Source: Rhodobacter sp. CACIA14H1
GTDB taxonomy: Bacteria; Pseudomonadota; Alphaproteobacteria; Rhodobacterales; Rhodobacteraceae
Direction of reading: 5' to 3'
NCBI GenBank assembly: GCA_000500915.1
Contig: AYNO01000007.1
Span: 1-47,419 of the forward strand
Length of the DNA: 47,419 bases
Part shown: positions 32,253-39,566 of the stretch, piece by piece
How the letters are laid out: the number at the start of each line of letters is the position of its first letter
How positions within the stretch are numbered: the first letter of the stretch is position 1
Notes under the pieces: model-generated
Database searches by the model: none
The model's input: the letters and a program-made list of their open reading frames with translations, nothing else
Told to the model about the DNA's origin: nothing
Made by a program: the position numbers and the translations under genes

Positions 32253-32920
32253 CCGCGAAACTTTCCCCCACCCAGATCGCATGGCGCGCGGCGCAGGACA
32301 TCGCGGATGGCGCCTATGTCAACCTCGGCATCGGGTTTCCCGAGATGGTGGCAAAGTTCCAGCCCCCCGGCCGTCAGGCGATCTTCCACACCGAGAACGG
32401 CATCCTCGGCTTCGGCGAGGCGCCGCCCGCAGGTCAGGAAGACTGGGACCTGATCAACGCCGGAAAGAAGGCGGTCACGCTGAAGCCCGGCACGGCCTTC
32501 TTCCACCATGCCGACAGCTTCGCCATGGTGCGCGGCGGTCATCTGGATGTCGCCATCCTCGGCGCCTACGAGGTGGCCGAGAATGGCGATCTGGCCAACT
32601 GGTCCACGGGACCCAAGGGCGTGCCTGCCGTGGGCGGGGCGATGGACCTTGTCCACGGGGCCAAGCGCGTGGCGGTGATCACCGACCATGTGACCAAGGA
32701 CGGAAAGCCGAAGCTGGTGAAGCACTGCACCCTCCCGCTTACGGGGGTGGGCTGCGTCACCCGCGTCTATTCCAGCCTTGCCGTGATCGACATCGAAGGT
32801 GGCCGCTTCGTCCTGCGGGAAAAGCTTCCCTCGCTTTCGGTGGACGAACTGCAATCCCTGACGGGGGCGGAAATGCTGGTTCCCGCCCCCCCTGCCGACC
32901 TGATCGTGCCGGAGCTTTAA
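32249..32920 (+). CDS. pcaJ: 3-oxoadipate CoA-transferase subunit B
   Basis: 223 residues, the beta subunit of the same enzyme. The catalytic glutamate lies in HTENGILGFGEAPP, and NLGIGFPEMVAKF precedes it. MDLVHGAKRVAVITDHVTKDGKPKLVKHCTLPLTG is highly typical of PcaJ/ScoB proteins. The stop is followed two bases later by the thiolase start. Substrate is inferred from the pathway around it. Confidence 0.92.
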   Translation: MTAKLSPTQIAWRAAQDIADGAYVNLGIGFPEMVAKFQPPGRQAIFHTENGILGFGEAPPAGQEDWDLINAGKKAVTLKPGTAFFHHADSFAMVRGGHLDVAILGAYEVAENGDLANWSTGPKGVPAVGGAMDLVHGAKRVAVITDHVTKDGKPKLVKHCTLPLTGVGCVTRVYSSLAVIDIEGGRFVLREKLPSLSVDELQSLTGAEMLVPAPPADLIVPEL

Positions 32921-32922
32921 GA

Positions 32923-34122
32923 ATGAACCCCGTCTATATCTGCGACTACATCCGCACCCCGATCGGCCGCTTCGGGGGCGCGCTGTCCTCGGTCCGGGCC
33001 GACAATTTGGGGGCGGTCCCCCTGCGTGCACTGATTGTCCGCAACACGGGCGTCGACTGGGAGGCGGTGGACGATGTGATCTTCGGCTGCGCCAACCAGG
33101 CGGGCGAGGACAACCGCAACGTCGCGCGCATGTCGCTTCTGCTGGCGGGGCTGCCCGTGGGCGTGACGGGGACGACGATCAACCGTCTTTGTGGATCGGG
33201 GATGGATGCCGTGCTGACCGCCGCCCGGGCCATCGCGGCGGGCGAGGCGGAACTGGTGATCGCGGGCGGAGTGGAATCGATGTCCCGTGCGCCTTTCGTC
33301 ATGCCCAAGGCCGACACCGCCTTTTCCCGCAACGCCGAGATCTATGACACGACCATCGGCTGGCGCTTCGTGAATCCCGCGATGGACAGGGCCTACGGCA
33401 CGGACTCCATGCCACAGACGGGCCAGAACGTGGCCGACGATTACGGCATCGACCGCACAGCGCAGGACGGCATGGCGCTGGCCTCGCAGGCCAAGGCCGC
33501 CGCCGCGCAGGTCAACGGGCGGCTGGCGCAAGAAATCACCCCCGTCACGATCGTACAACGGAAGGGCGATCCCGTCACCGTGGAACGCGACGAACACCCG
33601 CGTGCGACCACCCTTGACGCTTTGGCCAAGCTGAAACCGCTGTTCCCGAACGGATCGGTGACGGCGGGCAATGCGTCCGGCGTGAACGACGGGGCGGCAG
33701 CACTGGTCCTTGCGTCAGAGGCCGCGATGAAGAAGCACGGCCTGCGCCCCATCGCGCGCATCCTTGGCGGGGCGACGGCGGGCGTTCCACCGCGCGTCAT
33801 GGGCATTGGACCCGCCCCCGCCAGCGCGAAGCTGATGGCGCGGCTGGGTCTGGCGCAATCCGACTTCGACGTGATCGAACTGAACGAGGCATTTGCCGCC
33901 CAAGGCATCGCAACCCTGCGGCAACTGGGCATCGCGGATGACGATGCGCGTGTGAACCGCAACGGGGGCGCCATCGCGCTTGGCCATCCCCTAGGCATGT
34001 CGGGCGCGCGCATCACTGGAACGGCGGCGCTGGAACTGGCCGTAACGGGCGGGCGACGGTCGCTGTCGACCATGTGCATCGGCGTGGGACAGGGCATCGC
34101 CATCGCGCTGGAGCGGGTCTGA
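32923..34122 (+). CDS. pcaF: 3-oxoadipyl-CoA thiolase
   Basis: 399 residues from the ATG at 32923. Thiolase residues: nucleophile Cys90 in NRLCGSGMD, His in ELNEAFAAQG, His in GGAIALGHPLGMSGARI, and second Cys in TMCIGVGQG. The N-terminus (VYICDYIRTPIGRFGGALSSVRADNLGAVPL) is of the PcaF type. It cleaves 3-oxoadipyl-CoA with CoA to succinyl-CoA and acetyl-CoA, the last step of the pathway encoded here. It converges on the LysR gene with two bases between stops. Confidence 0.93.
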   Translation: MNPVYICDYIRTPIGRFGGALSSVRADNLGAVPLRALIVRNTGVDWEAVDDVIFGCANQAGEDNRNVARMSLLLAGLPVGVTGTTINRLCGSGMDAVLTAARAIAAGEAELVIAGGVESMSRAPFVMPKADTAFSRNAEIYDTTIGWRFVNPAMDRAYGTDSMPQTGQNVADDYGIDRTAQDGMALASQAKAAAAQVNGRLAQEITPVTIVQRKGDPVTVERDEHPRATTLDALAKLKPLFPNGSVTAGNASGVNDGAAALVLASEAAMKKHGLRPIARILGGATAGVPPRVMGIGPAPASAKLMARLGLAQSDFDVIELNEAFAAQGIATLRQLGIADDDARVNRNGGAIALGHPLGMSGARITGTAALELAVTGGRRSLSTMCIGVGQGIAIALERV

Positions 34123-34124
34123 CC

Positions 34125-35075
34125 CTACCCCGCCGCTGCGTCACCTGACCTTCGTGCTGGATGCGGGCGTTCCAGCAAAGTGAACTCGTCGCGCAGGAAG
34201 CCCGCGAACTGCCGCTGCGCGGGCGGGTGCGTTGCGCCGTTGAAGGTCAGCATCCCCAGTTGGCGGTCGGGGTGTTCGATCTTCAGCCGCAACGCCTCCA
34301 GCCCCGAGAATTTGCGCGTCAGGAACACGACCGAATAGGGCAGCACGGTCAGCGAATCCGACCCGCCGAGGATCGAGATGATCGACGCCAGCGTCCCCCC
34401 CGAAAAGCTGACTCGGAAATCCTCTTTCCCGATGGATTTCAGGGCGCGTTGCAGGTCGCGGTAGAGCGGACTGTCGGCAGGGGGCGCGATCCACGGATAG
34501 GGGTCGATATCGGCCAGCGTGATCGTGCTTTTGCGCGTCAGCGGGTGCCCTGCCCGCGCGGCAATGACGTTCCGCCCCGGCAGCAGCGGGACAAAGGTCA
34601 TGTCGGATGGCACGCTGCCGTGATGAAGCGGCACGATGGCCATGTCGAGCGAGCCGTTGCGCAGGCTGACAGCCAATTGGTCGAAGTAACCATAGGACTG
34701 CGCAATCTGGACATCGGGGTGGCGGGTCTGGAAATCCGCAATGAAGGTTGACACCACGCCATCCATGAAGATCGGCGTCCCCGCGATCCTGAGGCGGCCC
34801 GTATGCCCCTTGCGGTAGCTTTGGACCAGACGGCTTGCCTCGGCGTTCAAAGCGTGGATGCGGGTACCAAGGCGGGCAAGCTGTTCGCCCAGTTCCGTCG
34901 GGCGCAGCGGGCGCTTGCCGGGTTCGAAAAGTGGCGCGCCGATCCGGTCCTCCAGCAGCGCCATCGTGCGCGAGACGGAGGGTTGCGACTTTCCCAAAGC
35001 CTCGGCCCCTTCGGTCAGGCCACCTTTCTCGACGATCAGGGCGAGGATCTCGAGATGTTCGCTATCGATTTTCAT
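34125..35075 (-). CDS. LysR family transcriptional regulator of the hydroxyquinol genes
   Basis: 316 residues. N-terminal winged helix: LEILALIVEKGGLTEGAEALGKSQPSVSRTMALLEDRIGAPLFEPGKR; C-terminal co-inducer domain (RLRIAGTPIFMDGVVSTFIADFQTRHPDVQI...). It is divergent from the maleylacetate reductase gene across 92 bp that contain an 8-bp inverted repeat suited to LysR binding. Probably an activator responding to an aromatic intermediate. It gives the cluster a second regulator besides the TetR protein at its left end. Confidence 0.92.
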   Translation of the reverse strand: MKIDSEHLEILALIVEKGGLTEGAEALGKSQPSVSRTMALLEDRIGAPLFEPGKRPLRPTELGEQLARLGTRIHALNAEASRLVQSYRKGHTGRLRIAGTPIFMDGVVSTFIADFQTRHPDVQIAQSYGYFDQLAVSLRNGSLDMAIVPLHHGSVPSDMTFVPLLPGRNVIAARAGHPLTRKSTITLADIDPYPWIAPPADSPLYRDLQRALKSIGKEDFRVSFSGGTLASIISILGGSDSLTVLPYSVVFLTRKFSGLEALRLKIEHPDRQLGMLTFNGATHPPAQRQFAGFLRDEFTLLERPHPARRSGDAAAG

Positions 35076-35167
35076 AACATCGGATCATATTATCCAATCA
35101 CGATCCGATCAATATCGCCTTTTCTGCCGGATACGATGCTCGAAAGAAGCGGAAAGGCCCGATACGC
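35076..35167 (+). promoter_or_regulatory. Divergent LysR/maleylacetate reductase promoter with inverted repeat
   Basis: ATCGGATC (35079-35086) and GATCCGAT (35102-35109) are perfect inverted copies separated by 15 bp, the interrupted dyad expected of a LysR recognition site. They lie just outside the LysR ATG, where binding could both autoregulate and activate the reductase-hydroxylase operon. Assignment is inference from symmetry and location. Confidence 0.6.
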
Positions 35168-36241
35168 ATGTCCCTGTTTCAAGATACGTTCACCACCACC
35201 ATTCCCGGTGTGCGCGTGCGCTTCGGCGCGGGCGTCCGCCACAAGGTCGCCGAGGAGATGGAGGCGATGGGCCTGTCCCGCGCCCTGATCCTGACCACGC
35301 CGCAGCAGGCGGATACGGGGGCGGAATTTGCGGCACTGTTGGGGGTGAAGTCGGTCGGGGTCTATGCGGGCGCTGCGATGCACACGCCTGTCGCCATCAG
35401 CGAAGAGGCGACGGCCAAGGCGCTAGAACTGGGCGCGGATTGCATCCTTGCCGTGGGCGGCGGCTCGACAACGGGTCTGGGCAAGGCCATCGCGCTGCGC
35501 ACTGACCTTCCCCAGATCGTCGTCCCGACCACCTATGCGGGGTCCGAGGCGACGGGGATCCTCGGCCAGACCGAGGGGGGGCGGAAGACCACGATCACGA
35601 CGCCCAAGGTCCAGCCCGAGGTGATCCTTTACGATGCCGAACTGGTCCGCACCCTGCCCGTCGCGATGACCGTGACCAGCGCAATCAACGCGATGGCCCA
35701 TGCCGCCGAAGGGCTTTACGCGCAGAACCGCTCGCCCATCTCTACACTCATGGCGATCGAGGGGCTGCGGGCCTTTCGCGACGCGCTGCCGCGCGTTCTC
35801 GACAACCCCTCCGACTTGCATGCGCGGGGCGAGACGCTTTACGGCGCGTGGCTGTGCGGCACCGTTCTCGGCACGGTCGGGATGGCGATCCATCACAAGC
35901 TTTGCCACACGCTGGGCGGCAGCTTCGACCTGCCCCATGCCGAAACCCATTCTGTAATCCTGCCCCATGCCATCGCATATAACGAAAAGGCGGCGGCGCA
36001 GGCGCTTGCCCCGGTCGCCGAAATCTTCGGCGAGGCATCGCCCGGTCAGGCTCTGCATGACTTTGCATTGCGGATGAAGGCCCCCCTCGCGCTGCGGGAT
36101 CTGGGCCTGAAGGAGACCGATCTGGACCGCGCCACCGAAATCGCAACGCAGAACGCCTACTGGAATCCGCGGCCTGTCGAGGCGGGCGCGCTGCGGCAGC
36201 TCCTGCAACGCGCATGGGCAGGCGACGCCCCGCAGGCGTGA
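35168..36241 (+). CDS. Maleylacetate reductase (iron-containing alcohol dehydrogenase family)
   Basis: 357 residues. Nucleotide-binding pattern LAVGGGSTTGLGKAIALRT with VVPTTYAGSEATGILGQTEGGRKTT, and metal-type histidines in AIHHKLCHTLGGSFDLPHAETHSVILPH, are typical of maleylacetate reductases. The enzyme reduces maleylacetate to 3-oxoadipate with NAD(P)H, linking the dioxygenase product to the CoA-transferase. First gene of a plus-strand operon with the TfdB-like hydroxylase, divergent from lysR. Confidence 0.93.
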   Translation: MSLFQDTFTTTIPGVRVRFGAGVRHKVAEEMEAMGLSRALILTTPQQADTGAEFAALLGVKSVGVYAGAAMHTPVAISEEATAKALELGADCILAVGGGSTTGLGKAIALRTDLPQIVVPTTYAGSEATGILGQTEGGRKTTITTPKVQPEVILYDAELVRTLPVAMTVTSAINAMAHAAEGLYAQNRSPISTLMAIEGLRAFRDALPRVLDNPSDLHARGETLYGAWLCGTVLGTVGMAIHHKLCHTLGGSFDLPHAETHSVILPHAIAYNEKAAAQALAPVAEIFGEASPGQALHDFALRMKAPLALRDLGLKETDLDRATEIATQNAYWNPRPVEAGALRQLLQRAWAGDAPQA

Positions 36242-36264
36242 CAAGACATCCAAGGGAGGAACAC

Positions 36265-38022
36265 ATGGCAGACATCACCACAGAGGTGCTGATCATCGGC
36301 ACGGGTCCGTCGGGCGCGGCCACGGCGGCGCTGCTGTCGACCTATGGCATCCAGAACATGGCGGTCAACCGTTACCGCTGGCTGGCCAACACGCCCCGCG
36401 CCCACATCACCAACCAGCGCGCGATGGAGGTTTTGCGCGACCTCGGCCGCGATGTCGAAGACGAGGCCTACATGTTCGCCACCCATCAGGACCTGATGGG
36501 CGAGAACATCTTCTGCGAAAGCATCGCGGGCGAAGAGATCGGGCGGATGAAATCATGGGGCAACCACCCCTTGAGCCGCGCCGAACACCTGATGTCGTCA
36601 CCCACCAAGATGAACGACCTGCCGCAGACCTTCATGGAGCCACTCCTGTTCAAGACGGCCTGTTCGCGCGGCACGCAGGCGCGGATGTCGACCGAATATG
36701 TCAGCCACGAACAGGACGCCGAAGGCGTCACCACCACCTGCCGCGATCGCCTGACGGGGAAAGAGATCACGATCCGGTCGAAATACCTGATCGGGGCGGA
36801 TGGCGGCAAATCGCTCGTGGCCGAACATGCGGGCCTGCCCTTCGAGGGCAAGATGGGCGTCGGCGGGTCGATGAACATCCTGTTCCGTGCGGATCTGTCC
36901 AAATACGTCGCGCACCGCCCCAGCGTCCTTTACTGGGTGATGCAGCCGGGCGCGGATGTGGGCGGGATCGGCATGGGTCTGGTGCGGATGGTCCGGCCGT
37001 GGAACGAATGGCTGATCGTATGGGGCTATGACATCAACGGGCCGGAGCCCGAGGTCACGCCCGAATTCGCCACGGGGGTTGCGCGCCAGCTGGTGGGCGA
37101 TCCCGATCTGGAGATCGAGCTGCTCTCGGCCAACACATGGACGGTGAACAACCGCTATGCCACCCGCACCGCCAATGGCCGTGTCTTCTGTATGGGGGAT
37201 GCCATCCACCGGCACCCGCCGTCGAACGGGCTGGGTTCCAACACCTCGATCCAGGATGCGTTCAATCTGGCTTGGAAATTGGCGATGGTGCTGAAGGGTC
37301 AGGCGGGCGAACAGCTGCTGGACAGCTATGACGCCGAACGCGCCCCCATTGCCAAGCAGATCGTGACCCGCGCCAACCAGTCCATCGCCGAGTTCGGCCC
37401 GATCTTCGAGGCGCTCGGCATGGGCGAGGGTGTCGATCCTGTGCAGATGCAGAAGAACCTGAACGCCCGCACAGAAGGGACCGAGGCCGCCGAACGCCAG
37501 CGCGAGGCGATCCGCAAGGCCATCGCATTCAAGAAGTACGAATTCGACGCCCATGGGGTGGAGATGAACCAGCGCTACCGCTCGTCGGCGGTGGTGACTG
37601 ACGGGCAAATCGAACCCGCCTTCGCGCTGGATGCCGATCTGCACTACCAGCCCACCACATGGCCCGGCGCGCGCCTGCCGCATGCCTGGCTCTACCGCCA
37701 CGACACTGGGGCGGAGGTGTCCACGCTGGACCTGTGCGGCCACGGGCGTTTCACACTGCTGACGGGGCTGGGCGGAGAGGCATGGGTGGCTGCGGCCAAT
37801 GGGGTTGCGGCGGAACTGGGCATCGATCTTGCGACTCATGTCATTGGCCCGCGCCAGACCTTCACCGACCACAGCGGGGACTGGGCGCGCGCCAGCGAGA
37901 TCCGCGACAGTGGTTGTCTGCTGGTCCGCCCCGATCACCATGTCTGCTGGCGTGCCGAGGCCCTGTCGCAGACGCCAAAGGCCGACCTGCTGCGGGTGAT
38001 GCGCGCCGTGCTTGCCCGCTGA
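36265..38022 (+). CDS. FAD-dependent phenol hydroxylase (TfdB/2,4-dichlorophenol 6-monooxygenase-like)
   Basis: 585 residues from the ATG at 36265 with AAGGGAGGA just upstream; an open frame extends back to 36214. FAD motif VLIIGTGPSGAATAALLSTYG at 8-28, then LIGADGGKSLVAEHAG, and the second FAD motif RVFCMGDAIHRHPPSNGLGSNTSIQDAFNLAWKLA, which is typical of the TfdB group. A thioredoxin-like C-terminal domain follows from about 430. It hydroxylates a phenol next to its OH group; resorcinol to hydroxyquinol would fit the pathway. It is the second flavin hydroxylase of the cluster. The arginine/asparagine context after the dinucleotide motif (NMAVNRYRW) differs from the usual acidic residue. 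Confidence 0.9.
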   Translation: MADITTEVLIIGTGPSGAATAALLSTYGIQNMAVNRYRWLANTPRAHITNQRAMEVLRDLGRDVEDEAYMFATHQDLMGENIFCESIAGEEIGRMKSWGNHPLSRAEHLMSSPTKMNDLPQTFMEPLLFKTACSRGTQARMSTEYVSHEQDAEGVTTTCRDRLTGKEITIRSKYLIGADGGKSLVAEHAGLPFEGKMGVGGSMNILFRADLSKYVAHRPSVLYWVMQPGADVGGIGMGLVRMVRPWNEWLIVWGYDINGPEPEVTPEFATGVARQLVGDPDLEIELLSANTWTVNNRYATRTANGRVFCMGDAIHRHPPSNGLGSNTSIQDAFNLAWKLAMVLKGQAGEQLLDSYDAERAPIAKQIVTRANQSIAEFGPIFEALGMGEGVDPVQMQKNLNARTEGTEAAERQREAIRKAIAFKKYEFDAHGVEMNQRYRSSAVVTDGQIEPAFALDADLHYQPTTWPGARLPHAWLYRHDTGAEVSTLDLCGHGRFTLLTGLGGEAWVAAANGVAAELGIDLATHVIGPRQTFTDHSGDWARASEIRDSGCLLVRPDHHVCWRAEALSQTPKADLLRVMRAVLAR

Positions 38023-38035
38023 AGGCAGCGCCGAA

Positions 38036-38072
38036 GACCGCCGGATCGGCCCTGCGGGTCTATCCGGCGGTC
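38036..38072 (+). terminator. Hairpin at the end of the reductase-hydroxylase operon
   Basis: GACCGCCGGAT (38036-38046) and ATCCGGCGGTC (38062-38072) pair perfectly over a 15-base loop, 14 bp after the hydroxylase stop. No T run follows, so termination may be partial or Rho-assisted. It closes the aromatic cluster. Confidence 0.6.
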
Positions 38073-38106
38073 TGCCGGGCCATTTGCGTCAACTGACCCG
38101 CCCCAA

Positions 38107-38283
38107 CCAGCGCGGCCAGGCCTGCCATTGTGCCCAACCGAAGGCCTGACTGCGCAGGATTACCTCGACCTGCCGAACGTAATCAGTGTCGGCGGGTCTT
38201 GGATGAGCCCGAATAGCTCGCTGCAGACGGGAAATTTGGCACCGATCAGCCTGTTGGCTGAAGATGCTGCTAAACTCTGCTCC
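38107..38283 (+). pseudogene. eda: Remnant of KDPG aldolase (Eda), C-terminal part only
   Basis: Read on the plus strand, this segment gives CPTEGLTAQDYLDLPNVISV then GGSWMSPNSSLQTGNLAPIS and LLAEDAAKL. That is the end of 2-dehydro-3-deoxy-phosphogluconate aldolase: family members have CPTGG, a DYLAL.NV segment, the conserved GGSW, and a final helix with LAREA. Only about 55-60 of roughly 210 residues remain, there is no start, and a CPTGG glycine is changed to Glu. The frame runs on with unrelated residues to a stop near 38374. The upstream part is missing and the aromatic operon lies there instead, so it marks a rearrangement or insertion boundary. Confidence 0.7.
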
Positions 38284-38425
38284 GCAATTCCAGCAGGCCG
38301 CAACAAATCGTCCGTCTGCTTTGGGCCGCGAGCGACTTACCCGACGCTTCGGGCGGATAGCGGACACTGCTGATCTCGGTATGTCGGACAAACACAGTGG
38401 ATTGCCGCCGACAGTATCCGCTGAG
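38284..38425. other. Gap between the eda remnant and torT
   Basis: No gene seen. It holds AGCGGACACTG at 38359-38369, present in exact inverted form at 47341-47351 beyond the other end of the TMAO module. Confidence 0.35.
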
Positions 38426-39502
38426 TCAGGGGTTGGGCTCCCGACCTCCACGCATCGTGAAGATCGGTGCGAAGCTGGCAGGGGCGAGCGATCCTTCAGA
38501 CCCTATGGCGTCCACGCTTGCGAGCGTAACAACCTCAATCCTCGGGCCGGCATGCACGACGGTAAGGTTACCTTCGATAGCCCGGACCGCCATTTCCACA
38601 GCCAGTCTGCCCTGCACGACCGGAAAATCGGTCGGCGCGGCGAGGATGCGGCCTCGGGCGATACCGCGATAGACTGCATGGCTGAGGTAGGTGGAAACGA
38701 TCTTCACATCGTCGGACAATCCCCGCGCACGGAGGATGGAGACGGCAGCCTCGGCCGCTGGACCGCTGCCGACGAGGTAGTCGATCCTGTCACGGGCATC
38801 CAGCACCTCCTCCACCAGAAGGACCTGTTGCTCGAGCCCCGTATCCCCAAATTTGGTTGCCACGAGGCGGGCCGACGATTTCGCCAGTTCCGCGTGGAAG
38901 CCCTCTTCGACGAACCTTACCCAGCCTGCGCCCTCCGGTCCGGGGAACCATGCCACGTTGACCGGTGCGCTTCCTGCAGGATTCAGCCCTGCGATGAACC
39001 GTCCCGCAGCAGCGCCCATCTCGCGCCATGGGACGCTGGCCTTTGCCATGATGCCCCGGTCGTCGATGTCATTGACCGTGGCGATGACCGGCTTCAGCGC
39101 GGCGATACGTTCGACCTCCTCCGTCAGACCATCGTATGAGACGGTGCCGAGGATGACTGCATCGAAGGCCCCATCCGCGCAGGCGGAAAGCTGCTCGCGT
39201 TGACGGTCGAGGTTCGGATACCCGCCCGCTTCGAACAGGTCGAAAGAGACGCCAAGGCGTCGCGCCTCTTCCACCATGCCGTAGTTCACGCTCAGCCAGT
39301 AGGCATCTTTCAGATGCGGGTAGAGGATGCACAGCCGCCACGGCTTGGCGGCGCGGTCGAGGGCGGCGTAATCCAGCGGGACAAGGGGGCTGGCGTCGTC
39401 GAATGGCACGGTCGGCGCGACGAGCGGCCAGCGTTCCTCGGCCTCGGCTGGAACCGAGGCTGCTCCTGCGGCAACCATGAGGGTGAGGCAGAGGCGGAAC
39501 AA
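38426..39502 (-). CDS. torT: TMAO-sensing periplasmic protein TorT
   Basis: 358 residues from a TTG at 39502 with AGGGGAG eight bases upstream. The start yields a full signal peptide, MFRLCLTLMVAAGAASVPAEA; a start at a later ATG would cut into it. The mature part is a type I periplasmic-binding fold (LCILYPHLKDAYWLSVNYGMVEEARRLGVSFDLFEAGGY ... VILGTVSYDGL), as in TorT. TorT binds trimethylamine N-oxide and signals through TorS, whose gene is divergent 64 bp away. TorR lies on the far side of TorS, so the full system is present. Confidence 0.88.
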   Translation of the reverse strand: MFRLCLTLMVAAGAASVPAEAEERWPLVAPTVPFDDASPLVPLDYAALDRAAKPWRLCILYPHLKDAYWLSVNYGMVEEARRLGVSFDLFEAGGYPNLDRQREQLSACADGAFDAVILGTVSYDGLTEEVERIAALKPVIATVNDIDDRGIMAKASVPWREMGAAAGRFIAGLNPAGSAPVNVAWFPGPEGAGWVRFVEEGFHAELAKSSARLVATKFGDTGLEQQVLLVEEVLDARDRIDYLVGSGPAAEAAVSILRARGLSDDVKIVSTYLSHAVYRGIARGRILAAPTDFPVVQGRLAVEMAVRAIEGNLTVVHAGPRIEVVTLASVDAIGSEGSLAPASFAPIFTMRGGREPNP

Positions 39503-39566
39503 CGGTTTTTCTCCCCTGAGGCCGAATCGGTGCTAGCCTTGGCGGGCGGCGCATCGGAGGGAAGAG

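Noticed and set aside
36265-38022. Reading the TfdB-like protein as a chlorophenol-specific enzyme
   Set aside because: No chlorocatechol genes (tfdC-F type cycloisomerase or dienelactone hydrolase) are nearby; the hydroxyquinol route explains the context better.
38089-38451. Minus-strand frame over the eda remnant
   Set aside because: The plus strand here encodes the recognisable Eda tail; the minus frame has no support.
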